64,000 nt of DNA from Triglochin maritima. Lineage: Eukaryota > Streptophyta > Magnoliopsida > Alismatales > Juncaginaceae. The translations under genes and the position numbers were made by a program. The notes beneath the pieces were generated by a model. It had not been told where the DNA came from and ran no database searches. It was given only the letters and a program-made list of their open reading frames with translations. Positions 1 to 11,134 of the stretch are shown here, in pieces. Numbering within the stretch: position 1 is the first letter of the stretch; each line of letters starts with the position of its first letter. The stretch spans positions 2,492,501 through 2,556,500 of the forward strand of contig OY821779.1 in NCBI GenBank assembly GCA_963682175.1, read 5' to 3'.

Positions 1-1127
1 TCATGTGTCGTAATGTGGTGACAGGAGATCCGGTGTGAGAAATATTGTTGGGACAGGTTTATTGTCAAATCGTTTAAAAAAATGTTTTCTCAATTATTTT
101 TCTTCCAATTCCCTCGTTCACACCAACACATCACTAAAAGATGGTTTTCTGAAACTTCTTTCCATTTTTACTACTTATTACAATTTTTTATGATTTTTTA
201 AAATAAAAAAGGCGAGTTATCCTATGCGACCTCGTAATTGCACGAGGGTCACATGGCGATTACCTTAACAATGCTTCTTATAAGATTCCGATCTTTTTTG
301 ATGTCATTCCTAAAGAAAGTAATTTGATGGGAATCATGGGATAGTGTTTTCCAAGGCCATCTTTCGAGAATAATTTAAAGTTTAGTGCTTGTACCTTCAG
401 AAGTTGATGTTGCTTTGTAAATAAACTTTGGATTTAAACCCCCAAGGTTTCGTCATCATTCTGTGCGCCTGCTTATGGAATTAACTTGCTAAGCAGGGAA
501 AAAGAGTAAAGACTTTCCACGAAAACATTAAAGATTGCGCTTGCACCTCCTAGCGATATTTGGGACAGGTGCTTCTTTTGAGATTGGTGGTGCAAGTCCT
601 GGGTCGATCACCTTAATTGAGCCTTCTCTCTTGAGGTGGTTTGGAAGAGAGATTCCTTCGGTGCAAGAATTCCTAATGGTGGACTTTCATTTGTGTTCTT
701 GCTGCATCTGTTCTCAGCTTATTTTTCGCTTAATAATATATGTTCTGTGGGACTTGTCTTAGGCCGTAGTGCATGTCAATATTCGCTTCGCTTTTTTCAA
801 CCTCTAGAGACAAATTTAATAAGAAAACATGATCATGTTGTGCTACACTGTTGTTTGATGTTTTGACGCTTCAAATCACATTTCCACTCTGTTTGTTTCC
901 ACAGTGAACAAAGTATTTAAGTTCTTGTAATTAGCTGCTTGAACTAACCAGTCTTAAATTAGTTTATTGCACTCGTTATGGTATCAAGAACCGTAGAGTT
1001 TGTTGATTTGGAATAAAAACTCATCCACATCAAAAGAACAACTCAAAATTTGAAAACTTATACTTTTTTTTACATAGTCTTCTTCTATGGAAACACATAC
1101 AATAAGTACTCCTATGCTGAGCACTGA
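1..1127. other. Unassigned AT-rich sequence at left edge
   Basis: No gene could be recognised. Short open frames at 535-762 and 636-866 overlap each other, lack splice-supported continuation and match no family I know. The stretch could hold the 3' untranslated part of a gene whose coding exons lie left of the window, but nothing in the sequence proves this. Confidence 0.4.
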
Positions 1128-1442
1128 TCAGCAGGAGTGAAAGGAGAAAGAGGAGCCATGCAGATGGCGCTGGTGGTTAAGTACCTGACCATAGCTGAAA
1201 GAATTATGCGATTCACGCTCGATGAGCCATCGTATATGAACGAAATCGTCAATTGAGCATGGCAACTTCAGTGGTCCTGCTGACTGGTATCCATAAGTCT
1301 CGTGTGCATCCTCCAGGAGTCTTCTGAATTGTGGATGGTAAAGGTAAGATATGGGGATCATGAAGCGTTGGAATCCGCCGCTGCCATCTTCGCCGTCTTC
1401 AACTCCTACTCTCACTGCCAACCACCCTTTCTTAGCCTTCAT
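1128..1442 (-). CDS. SAUR-family small auxin-up RNA protein, 104 aa
   Basis: A single-exon gene for a small auxin-up RNA protein. Established knowledge: SAURs are short intronless plant proteins induced by auxin; many inhibit PP2C.D phosphatases and so promote cell expansion. Seen here: the start MKAKKGWLAVRVG, then the SAUR core with RFMIPISYLYHPQFRRLL, a Y-G-Y segment, and the late LPCSIDDF motif followed by a short tail. The length of 104 aa is normal for the family. The start at 1442 is chosen because the conserved KKGWLAVRVG segment follows at once. A TATAAAA box lies on the same strand at 1579-1585, about 137 bp upstream. The neighbouring kinesin copy is unrelated. The exact SAUR subgroup cannot be fixed from this sequence alone. 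Confidence 0.9.
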   Translation of the reverse strand: MKAKKGWLAVRVGVEDGEDGSGGFQRFMIPISYLYHPQFRRLLEDAHETYGYQSAGPLKLPCSIDDFVHIRWLIERESHNSFSYGQVLNHQRHLHGSSFSFHSC

Positions 1443-1578
1443 CTTGTGCTTGTTTTCCTTCTTTAGGCTTCTGATTATGGTGGCAGGTCAAGGTTGGGGA
1501 GTTTGGAGGCTGGACATATATCTGCTACTGTTTTGGTTGGTTTGGTTTGGTTTGGTTTGAGCTGGAGGTATTGGTGGG

Positions 1579-1585
1579 TTTTATA
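1579..1585 (-). promoter_or_regulatory. Probable TATA box of the SAUR gene
   Basis: Read on the minus strand this is TATAAAA, 137 bp upstream of the SAUR start codon. That leaves room for a leader of roughly 100 bases, plausible for a SAUR gene. The match is to consensus only. Confidence 0.5.
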
Positions 1586-2869
1586 GAAGAAATAGGTTGC
1601 AATTCCGATGTACGGAGTACGGTTCGTATTCCTTGTTAGTTTCAAAAGTCATACTCTTGGACCCTAATGCTCCTGCAGAGAATCTAGTGATATCATAATT
1701 TAATAAATAAAAAAGACGAAATATTTTTCAAAGTTAACGAAAGAAACAAACTCATCTTTTGGTCGTGTAATAAGAAATTAGACGTTAAAAATTTCACTTC
1801 ACATTAACATATAGATGTAATTAGATTATAATATTTGAGTCATGTGTCAACTGTCAGCACTCTACGCTCATGCTATTTCCTAGCGTGTTCTTGTCATGTT
1901 CAGTTCTGTAGTGGCATGTTTTCCATTTTCCATAATGGCCATACTTAGGACGAAAATGGTTGCGTAATGGATCTTACAAGTCTGGATTTTGTCACAACTT
2001 TCTACATATGGGAATCTTATTATATCTTTGCAAGTGCTCAAAGAATTAAAGCGAGGACCAAGAAGTGGAGGGAGCAAAATGGGTTGATGGGTGTTATAAA
2101 CAATCATATATTTGAATATATTAAATACGTCGAAAATACTTCAATACATACGTAATAGTCCATGTATGGAGTGGGAAAAGGGCTGGGGAACTTACCTTAT
2201 TACCAAGCCCTTGGAGATATGACTCCTGTGGGGGCAGAAAACAGCACCAAAACTAATTGAGGTAGTATGTTCTCAGACTTTCAGTATAATCGTTTTCTCC
2301 TGTTACATTGTTACTGATAATAAAAAAAAAAAGGCAAAACTCAAAAGTCGCAGTTTTTTCAAGGGGAGATATGATCAAGTAACTTAAACCTCCCCTCCAC
2401 ATACATCTTCACTTTCCTTTTGGTCTGTGGATCATTATGTAAAGTTTAAGTTTTATTAAACTTTGCCAAATAAATCGCTTTCAAAAAGCTTTATTAAATA
2501 AATGAACCACTGATTTCACTGGCAAAAGAATGCAACACGTGGAAGGGACCACTTGGATGTTCTTCTCGGCCATCCAAACGACAACGATATGGAAGATTTT
2601 ATTTCTCCTCTAACTTCCACCATAGTTGTTGTAGAAAAGATAAGATTCTCTCATTGTGTTTATGGTGGGATCCCCTTTCTTCTCCACTACCAAATTCCAC
2701 TATTTCGTCCTCCCACGTTGGTGGACGTGATTATGGTAAGATATGAAGGGTAGGAAGCACTTGCACCATCTAATTATCTTCGTTCAAACTAAAAATAACT
2801 CCATTCTTGTTATTTATATTTTTGTTCTTAAATAAATTAATTCTTGCAATACTATATACCGGTCATTAG
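1586..2869. other. AT-rich intergenic DNA, no gene seen
   Basis: The stretch holds the SAUR upstream region and AT-rich spacer. Short open frames here (1880-2107, 1967-2155, 2553-2753) have no recognisable domain and no supporting splice structure. I see no RNA gene or intact mobile element. Confidence 0.5.
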
Positions 2870-3180
2870 AGAATAGTCACATGTTAGGAGAATGAATAAT
2901 ATTCTCGAGTTTTAAGCCCCTCAATCCTATTATTCTTCATTAATTGGTTTTTAGTTAGACAACCCCAATTTAATATGACATCAAAGTAAAAATGAACCAT
3001 ATGTAATAACGTAAACATCTATTCATGTTCCTGATAACTTGTATGGAAGAGTATTAGAAATGGTTCCACGTTAGAAAAGAAGATGACCTTTTCTTGAATT
3101 AAGAAATTCTCAGCTCCTCTACTTTTCACCAATTAATTTTTAAATTGGACACCCATACGTCCACACTTTAGTATTGTTCG
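2870..3180. repeat. Decayed repeat, two related segments
   Basis: Two segments, about 2875-2985 and 3055-3175, read alike: each has a CACGTTAG/CATGTTAG-like start, a TTCTTGAATT or TCTCGAGTTTT stretch, then CTCCT/CCTATT and a shared AATTGGTTTTTAG / AATTAATTTTTAAATTGGACA end. The wording resembles decayed plant LTR or TRIM ends. Divergence is high and no target duplication is visible, so the class is uncertain. Confidence 0.3.
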
Positions 3181-4417
3181 AGACCCTGCAACTTATTTTC
3201 ATTTGTTTGTTCTTGTTTTTTGAAAGAAAAAAAAGACTATGATACATCAAAAATGTATACTTATGTATTTTTTCCGATTAATTTGGTACTTTTTACGACC
3301 ATCGAAAGGACGCCTTCAAGAATTACGTGATGCATCAAACTATCGAGAAGTGGGGTCATATTCGCACTGAAAGGGACAGCATCTTGACAAAAGAATCTAT
3401 GAGGCTCATTTAAATTGTAAAGGCACAAAATCTACAACCACTAGTGGATCTAATAAGTGGACCTCGACTCATGTAGAGTCAAGGAGACTTCCAAAATGAA
3501 GAAGTTGATGATTCTAGATCGAGATTTTTAGAACATGAAACACCCCAACTCGTCGTTCTTTCTGGAACACATTTTTCTCCCGCCTTTGGACTTTGGCACT
3601 TCATTATGTTGTACTTTAATGAAATGTAAATTTGTAAATCTTCGTTTTTTTATATAAAAGTGGTAGGGTTAGCTTAAACTTTTTAAAAAATAATTGGTGG
3701 GGGTTAATTTTAAGTATTTGGTGGATTGCAAATCCGCATCCCACTTACTCCGGGGTTATTACTTGGGTGATAATTGAACTTGTACATGAACCACATAGAA
3801 TACACTTTAGGTGAATTGACATCCCATCTTTGTTCGTGGGAGTACTACATCTAGCCAAGAAAAATGTGCACCGTTAGTAGATCGAGAACTTTTCTCAATA
3901 TTACTGTATGATGTATGTCATACAAGAATTATCTAGTGAGTCTGAAGCTTAATTTTTTATTTTAAGCCCCCACCATATTCATCACACATCTGAAATTGTA
4001 AAGTAGATTATAAAAAATGATTATGCTAATTAAATGTAAGATTAACCGTAAATAAAATCCAATGGTGAGATTGTATGAGACTTAAATTAAATAAAATGAG
4101 TTCTGAGCTCAGTAGAACTTAACTCATATATCATATATATGAGGATGTAGCTTAAAAGGTCCGGAAAGAAGAATGGATAATGGCTCTCTATGGTGATCAT
4201 ATTCTTGTGAAATTATGGACGAAATTTCAGATACGTTATACATTATTCGACTACGAAAATCAATCTAAGGAATAAAATCTCTGATTTCTTGGACCATTAA
4301 CTGATTAATATTCTAGTGAGATCTGATAAGTGCATCTTAGTTAATTATCCCTTAATGATGTGGATGAGGACCTTAGTTAATTATTCCCTGAGTTTCTTCT
4401 TCGTGCATCTTAGTTAA
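3181..4417. other. AT-rich spacer upstream of the kinesin copy
   Basis: No motor-domain exon for the kinesin downstream was found here: no phosphate-binding loop of the GxxxxGKT type appears in a usable frame. The segment carries one copy of a dispersed repeat (3925-4120), listed separately, and the left part of a short tandem duplication at its right end. Confidence 0.5.
3925..4120 (+). repeat. MITE-like dispersed repeat, copy 1
   Basis: About 195 bp that recurs in inverted orientation at 45702-45900. Shared blocks include GAATTATCTA, CTTAATTTTTTATTTTAAG, CACACATCTGAAATTGTAA and GTAGATTATAAAAAA. The ends look like weak inverted repeats (CTAxTxAGTTTG-like), so it may be a non-autonomous DNA transposon. 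The superfamily cannot be named from two copies. Confidence 0.5.
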
Positions 4418-4442
4418 TTATTCCCTGAGTTTCTTCTTCGTG
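4372..4442 (+). repeat. 37-bp tandem duplication at the kinesin 5' junction
   Basis: The unit beginning CTTAGTTAATTATTCC is present at 4372-4405 and again at 4409-4442 (period 37), with a further partial match near 4336. The duplicated unit spans the point where kinesin homology begins: in the second copy GAG TTT CTT CTT CGT reads straight into the motor domain. The duplication therefore includes both non-coding flank and the first kinesin codons. Confidence 0.8.
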
Positions 4443-7105
4443 TTTCCTATCTGGAAATATACAACGAGGTTATCAATGACTTGCTTGATCCAGCTGGACA
4501 AAACCTCAGAATACGAGAAGATTATCAGGGAATTTATGTGGAAGGAATCAAAGAAGAGGTGGTTCTATCTCCTGCTCATGCCCTTTCACTGATTGCTTCT
4601 GGAGAAGAACACAGACATGTTGGCTCTAACAACTTCAACTTGATGAGCAGCAGGAGTCATACTATTTTCACCATGACTATAGAGAGCAGTCCCATGGAAA
4701 GTCAAGGAAAGGAAGATGTAATCCTGTCCCAGTTGAACTTAATAGATCTTGCAGGATCTGAAAGTTCTAAAACTGAGACTACTGGGTTAAGAAGAAAGGA
4801 AGGTTCATATATTAATAAAAGTTTACTGACCCTGGGAACTGTGATTGCAAAGCTAACCGATTCCAAGGCCACACACGTACCTTATAGAGATTCAAAGCTC
4901 ACCCGTTTACTACAGTCTTCTCTTAGCGGGCATGGCCGTGTTTCACTTATTTGTACAGTGACCCCTGCCTCTAGTAATAGTGAAGAAACTCATAACACAT
5001 TAAAATTTGCTGATAGAAGTAAACATGTTGAAATTAAAGCTGCTCAAAATAAGATTTTGGATGAGAAATCATTGATCAAGAAGTATCAGAAAGAAATATC
5101 CAGCTTGAGGCGTGAGCTACAGCAATTAAAGGAGCGCATGATGCAGAATCAATATGTAGTTACTCCTAACCAGGAAGATCTTGTCAGTTTGAAGCTTCAG
5201 TTTGAGGCTGGGCAAGTTAAATTGCAAACAAGATTAGAAGAGGAGGAACAAGCAAAAGCTGCCCTAATGGGTAGAATTCAACGCCTGACAAAACTAATAT
5301 TGGTTTCGACGAAGAACTCGTTGGCATCAAATATCCCAGAAAAAGCTGGCCACAGGAGAAGGCACTCTTTTCGAGATGATGAGTTGGCATATCTGCCTGA
5401 CAGGAAGCGTGAACATCTTATTGATGATGACGATGTAAGTTTTGATTCTGAGTTTTCAACGGAAGGAAAATGTGATTCGAATGGCTCAGACGAGTTTAGA
5501 AGAACTGGCATTAAGAATAGGAAGCGTGGAATGCTGGGGTGGTTTAAACTGAGGAAGCCTGAACATTCTTCTGGACTTACAACTGGTGCTGATAGTGACA
5601 GCAATGTGAGTGGGTCAACCTCCTGCTCTCAACCATTAAACGAGAAGATTTTTGGTAGTGATGTGAAAGCTGGTAGGAGAAGATCTTTGAGTTCCTTTTC
5701 AGACATTACACAAGCTGGTGATTTGTTCAGTGTTGCTACAACAGGGCGACATCCTCAACTGACAGTGTCAACAGTTACTGATCAAATGGATCTCATCAGC
5801 GAGCAAATGAAAATGCTAGCCGGGGAGGTTGCTCTGTGCACAAGTTCCTTAAAACGAGTGTCTGAACAGGCATCTACAAATCCTCAAGATTTGGAACTTC
5901 AGGGACAAATACGGAGGCTGAACAATGAAATAAGTGAAAAGAAATTTCAAATGCATGTTCTTGAGCAGCGAATAATTGCCTCATTTGACGCAATTCCGCA
6001 TGCATCAAATAATCTGGTGATGTCAGAGGCCCTTTCGAAGCTGGCTGCTCAGTTTAACGAAAAGACATTTGAACATGAGATTGTCATGGCAGATAATCGC
6101 ATTCTTCAAGATCAGTTGCAGCAAAAGATCTCAAAAAATGCTGAACTACAAAAAAACATTCTCATGCTCAGGCAGCAACTTGATTCATTAGATACAGATC
6201 CTTGCAATACTAGATCACCTGTAGAAGTTGAAGGCTTTGGGGTGGATGTAGAAAACCAGAGTACAGACTCAGAAGCAGAAGCGTGTGAAAATATATATAA
6301 TAGCACATCATTTTTGTCTGATGCACTTTCCAATGCATCCAGCAACGATTCTGTTGTATCATCTTTAAAATCTCAAGTTCTCATGCAGGCTGCTGAGATA
6401 GAAATTCTAAGGCAGGAACTGTTAAAACTTTCAGAAGAAAAAAATGATTTAGAAATTCATAGCCAAAAGCTTTCTGAAGAGGCCTCTTATGCCAAGGAAC
6501 TGGCTTCAGCTGCTGCTGTTGAACTGAAGAACTTAGCCGAAGAAGTGACTAAGCTCTCGTACCAAAATTCTCAGTTGACTGCTGACTTGGCTATGTCTAA
6601 GAAAAAGGGCTTCCCAAAACATGATCAGTTTAACGGGAGACATGGACATTATGTCAACACACAAACTGATGCCAGTGTAAAAGGCTCGCAAGATGCCACT
6701 TTAATTGATGATATGGAGAAAGAACTTGCCGTCAGATGTCAGATCGAGGCATCTTTAATGGCTACAATTTCTGAAAAAGACAGAAGGGAGAGTGAATTAC
6801 AAAGGCTAATTGAAGAAGCTAGAGAGCGGGAAGAAAAGCTTGAGAACGAGTTGGCTAACATGTGGATACATATTTCTAAAGGAAATAAATCTGAAGTTTC
6901 TGATGAAATTGTTTCCAACGAAGATACTACTGAACTCCATAAAGGAGCAGAAAACAAACCAGATCCAGGCAACACCTTGGGTGGCCAATACTGTGAAGAT
7001 CGATCATCTGTTACCAATAATGGCAACGATGAGAGAGCAGTAAAACAATCAAGGACGGCATATGAAGATGAAAAAGAAGCAAAGAAGTGGAATGACAATA
7101 TCTAG
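4418..7105 (+). pseudogene. KIN-7 kinesin-like retrocopy, 5'-truncated, intronless
   Basis: The frame is open from 4418, after a TAA at 4415-4417, and kinesin homology begins at 4427 with EFLLRVSYLEIYNEV. Seen: the second half of the motor domain, including switch I SSRSHT (near 4650) and switch II LIDLAGSE (near 4740), then a neck and long coiled coils to the stop at 7103-7105, about 895 aa. The first part of the motor, including the ATP-binding P-loop, is absent, as is any C-terminal RING finger of the kind found in some KIN-7 proteins. Established knowledge: plant KIN-7 genes have many introns; this has none over 2.7 kb. A 14-base A tract follows at 7555-7568. Inference: a processed copy truncated during reverse transcription. 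The frame is uninterrupted, so a short product is possible, but without the P-loop it should not be a motor. An alternative is that 5' exons lie left of the window. Confidence 0.7.
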
Positions 7106-7568
7106 ATCGAAGTTGACAAGCAGTGCCGTACAGGCAGCAAATCAGTTCTTTTAGCCACAAGTCCACAACCTGTGATTGTGAACCTCTTTCTATCTCTTCC
7201 TGTGGCAAAAGCTGCCTTTTGGTTGTCAGAGATTTTTGTGCAGTTATAATTGAATCAATTCCGAAGGTTTTCTAGAGGGGGTCATCGGAAGATCAATTGT
7301 GGAGTTGTTCGTGTATATATATTTTGTAAAATTAGAGGCATCTTAGAACAGTAAGAATATATGTGTTCATAAGTCACTCGAGCGAAGCGTCAATGTTCAT
7401 TTTGTAATTTATTATTTCCTTTCAAGTGCGCATGCATAACGGGAGTACATGACAAATTGACAAGGCCTTGTCTGCCTCAATTGTTTTCGACCATTGTTAA
7501 GAGGATATTGAAGTGAGGGATAATATAACGTTGGTATGCTGAACGTGATTACTGAAAAAAAAAAAAAA
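7106..7568 (+). other. 3' UTR remnant and poly(A) tract of the kinesin retrocopy
   Basis: After the stop comes about 450 bp of non-coding sequence resembling a transcript 3' end, with AATATA-like signals near 7528, then 14 consecutive A residues at 7555-7568. The tract ends exactly where the TRIM left LTR begins. A genomic poly(A) at this place is a standard mark of a reverse-transcribed messenger. Confidence 0.6.
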
Positions 7569-7923
7569 TGTTGAGAAAATAATCCCACGTTGCTAAATAC
7601 AAAAGGTGTACAACACTATATAATAAAGTTGGATCCACTACCCTTCACCTAAGTGCTTAGGTTTTGTTGAGGTGGTGGACCAACCAAATTTAACATGGTA
7701 TCAGAGCGGGTCGATTGACCTGTGGGGGCTCACTCCAACCTATATTGTTCACGCGTAGACACGGAGAAAATTATCCCGGTCACGCGTGCGGGGGAGTGTT
7801 GAGAAAATAATCCCACATTGCTAAATACAAAAGGTGTACAACACTATATAATAAAGTTGGATCCACTACCCTTCACCTAAGTGCTTAGGTTTTGTTAAGG
7901 TGGTGGACCAACCAAATTTAACA
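7569..7923 (+). mobile_element. TRIM (miniature LTR retrotransposon), 355 bp
   Basis: Two 127-bp LTRs at 7569-7695 and 7797-7923, each starting TGTTGAG and ending TTTAACA, differ at two sites (ACGTTG/ACATTG and TTGAGG/TTAAGG). The 101-bp interior starts with TGGTATCAGAGC at 7696, the primer-binding site complementary to initiator methionine tRNA, and ends in a GCGGGGGAG polypurine tract just before the right LTR. No coding capacity exists, so it needs another element's enzymes. No 5-bp target duplication is seen: the left flank is AAAAA (the kinesin poly(A)) and the right is CCTTG. Confidence 0.9.
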
Positions 7924-9007
7924 CCTTGATTCAAACCAAATTTCACTGTGGAATAATGGATATGCCTGTAGGATCAATTAGCATGTGCTCGTAAACGTAA
8001 TTTCACCAACTTTGGGATTCTTATTCGAACGTGCATGTTAACCTCATGGACTCATGGTGCAACTTTCCTCTTGTTTGCATGTCTATGTAAAGATTCCAGA
8101 CAATTAGGGACTTCTTGTGATGTTAACAAAGTTTTTTTTGGATGACCGGATTGGATGTTGACCAGGCTACAAAGCTTAGGGTGATCCAACCGTTTTCACC
8201 AGAACGCTTGACATACGGAGTGAAGTTTAGAACCTACGTCAATCAACACACTTGCTCCTAACTACTCCGCTGCGCCTCGGGGGATTATTAACAAAGTTAG
8301 GTTCGATACTATTTTCAATATACTAAATTGATAGGATTTTTTGGCTCAAAATAACAGAACAATTTCTTATGATGATTGGGAACATGTATTCGTAAAAAAA
8401 TACATATTAATTAAGTTGGAAATTAATTTTCCATCATCTCTGAAATTCAGCATATAATATATAGTTCATTTTAAGAAATTATTTTAGATATGAAAACATT
8501 GAAAAGGGATTCAGAAAATGTCAAAGTGGTGTCATGTTCTATTTTCTGGCGTCATCAAGAATATCTAATACAATATACCCCTTGATTTGAATTTTGAAGG
8601 CATCCTCTACCTTGTACAATGACATGTTTAATTTAGATATATTTTGGGAATTGCTATTCTCCATAGGCTAGATGGAGCTTCAGCTCGTCTAATCACGGCC
8701 GAGTTTGGGATGTAACAATTTCTTATGTCATTCAAGTTTGAAGTCCTATTTGCATTTCACTTTCCTAATGAAATATCTACTTGATAGTCTCTAGACATGA
8801 TACAACTTAGAACAGAAAAATGACAAGAAAGCTGATATTTATTTAAATACGTATAGGCATATTTTCATGTTGTCAAGCAAGAGACAGTAAAATTCAAACC
8901 TCGTTTAATATAAAGTGACAAACTCTAAAAAGAAGTAGGTCAATATTTTAAAGAATTTGAAGTTTTAATTATGCTCCGTAATTCTAACTCCTAAGCTTTG
9001 TTGTAGC

Positions 9008-9645
9008 TAGGGTTGTAAACGAGCTGACTTCAAGCGAGCAAACTTGGCTCATTCAGATTTTATGCTTGCTTGCAACTCGAGTCGAGCAGAAAAATTCACT
9101 TGTGCTAGTCTCACCACATTCTCGTGAGCCACTTGGCTCACTCGGTTGCTCGTTAAGAGGTTGATTTTTTGCTTAATTCGACAAATTTGGCTACTATTTT
9201 TTTTTCTACGGGTAGAATAACATCATCTTAAAACCATTTATATGGTAAAAAAATCTTAACTAACATATAAGTATCCAACCAACACGTCCAAATTTAAACA
9301 TAAAACATACTAGATATATTAGTATTCTCTCAAAATTAAAAAACAACAGTTGTATGATCAAAATAAACAAGAGTTTTTTTTACTTTTCATTTAAAATACA
9401 ACACAAAAAATAAACTAAAGAGTTAGGATTTGGATATTTGGATAGCTATATGAGTTTTGAAAATATGTAACTTTGTGGAGTGATTAGGTTTGGATATTTA
9501 GATAGTAGATATATCACCATTAATGAATTAGATCCAAGCGAACAACGAGCGTGAGTCAGCAGGAGTTTGCTTTTGCTCGGCTCGTTTAATTAATTGAGCG
9601 AATTTCTTTCCTCGTGTTTGACTCGTTATCAACCGATTGGAGTCA
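9008..9645. mobile_element. Decayed hAT-like MITE rich in GAGC/CGAGC words
   Basis: The left end reads TAGGGTTGTAAACGAGCT, typical of plant hAT-type MITEs, followed by repeated GAGC, CTCG and GGCTCA words. The right end, near ACTCGTTATCAACC at about 9624-9637, is a degraded inverse of it. Flanking 8-bp sequences do not match, so the right limit is approximate. Confidence 0.4.
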
Positions 9646-11114
9646 CAATCTGAGCAAACCATCGATCCCAAACAGAATTTGACAGTCTTACCTCTGTATA
9701 TTGGGTGGCACGATGTTATTTTTAGGATGAAAATCCGTTTGGTAAAAGACCAAAAGCCCGAAAATAGGTGTGCCATAAGGATGGCGTGACAAAGGTTATA
9801 CTACCGAAGATTGTAGATGTTCTCTTTTGCCGCTTACCTCTTTATATAAACAGTTAAACACTCATTTTACATGAAAAGATATTAAGAAAAACTAAAAAAG
9901 TTATTGATAAGGAAAAGATTTAGGCACGTCGTTGAATCTAAGAAATAGGACAACTCTTGTGTATTTGTAATCAATTTATATTCAGTTCATTTTCTGTTTC
10001 TAATGTTGCTTATAAATTTATAATAGCATTTTTATTTGTTAGAATTTCAATGTCTAATTATTAGAAGTCTTGAAGATGAGTTCCTACTGAGCCCGACCTA
10101 GCCATTGACTCGTTGAGTTTTGGGTCAGACATGGGCTTAGACTTCAATAGGCTTGCCTTATAGGCCCTCAGCTTGACCGGCAAATAATTTATGTAAAATA
10201 CAAATCTATAAATAAAATTTTGATCAACTTATCGGAATGTAATTTACTTCCAGCCAAAACCAATGAAGCCATTAATTACAATATAGGTGTTTCCACTGTT
10301 TACTTATCAATACAAGTGTCAACCAAAAACATGTGTGTCAAAAGGTAATCAATGAGATCCATGTTCGATCCAAACCCAAAATAAAAGGCCAAACTGAGGT
10401 TTCAATTGAGACTTTTCAAAACCTATGAGCAAGATCCGATTTGCAGCTTTGGAAATGAAATTGGATTTTATTTAGACTTCTTAAACTCAACAAGGTGAAA
10501 GTGTTTAAGGTGTATACAGATTACAGTTTACTATTTACTCATATCATGCGATGAGAGATTAGTATGTACCATAACAAATCAAATCATGATGCTTCCATCG
10601 AAGTTCTTATCGACCGCCTAATCTGGTAGCTTTTGTTTTTTTATAGATATTTTGGAACCATATCGTGAGAATTGACTCAGAACCTCCGAATCCGATGTAG
10701 CATTAAGAAAAGTCATACCCAAAGATAGTTATTGAGGTGAGGGAAGTCAATAATCTAAACAATATGAAACTATACATGTTATCCATATATAATCGTGATA
10801 TCTCTACCAGTTGCGGGTGAGATGCACTATACATGTCCAATTTTATCGATGTAATAAAGTCACAAAACCTTAATTGGTGGGTGGGATGAAGATCAACAAT
10901 TCCTGTCAATAATTGAAATCGGCCTTACTAGTTACTACTTATCCCCAAAAAAAAACATTAAATAGTGTACTAATAAATAAATAAATAAATAATATATAAC
11001 ACAGCAAATCAGCAATGATGCCATCCCATCCCAATATCCCATTAAGAGCACACACGGAAGCAATAATAACTTTCTAATAATCGTCAACCACCACCAAACC
11101 CACCGCCCGACGCC

Positions 11115-11123
11115 CAAACCCTA
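11115..11123 (+). promoter_or_regulatory. Telo-box in the TMEM50-like gene leader
   Basis: AAACCCTAG lies about 12 bp upstream of the start codon. Telo-boxes (AAACCCTA) near plant start sites are common in genes of basic cell maintenance. Here it is seen directly; function is inferred from the family of motifs. Confidence 0.45.
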
Positions 11124-11134
11124 GAAAGCCCTCC

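Larger units (their letters stand above)
7924..11134. other. Intergenic DNA with decayed repeat sequence
   Basis: No gene is recognised. One decayed hAT-like repeat (9008-9645) is listed separately. Short open frames at 9528-9776, 10703-10909 and 10935-11117 show no family features. The last 100 bp are the promoter and leader of the TMEM50-like gene. Confidence 0.5.

Noticed and set aside
535..866. Two overlapping short frames as a gene with a membrane segment
   Set aside because: They overlap in different frames and neither continues through plausible splice sites.
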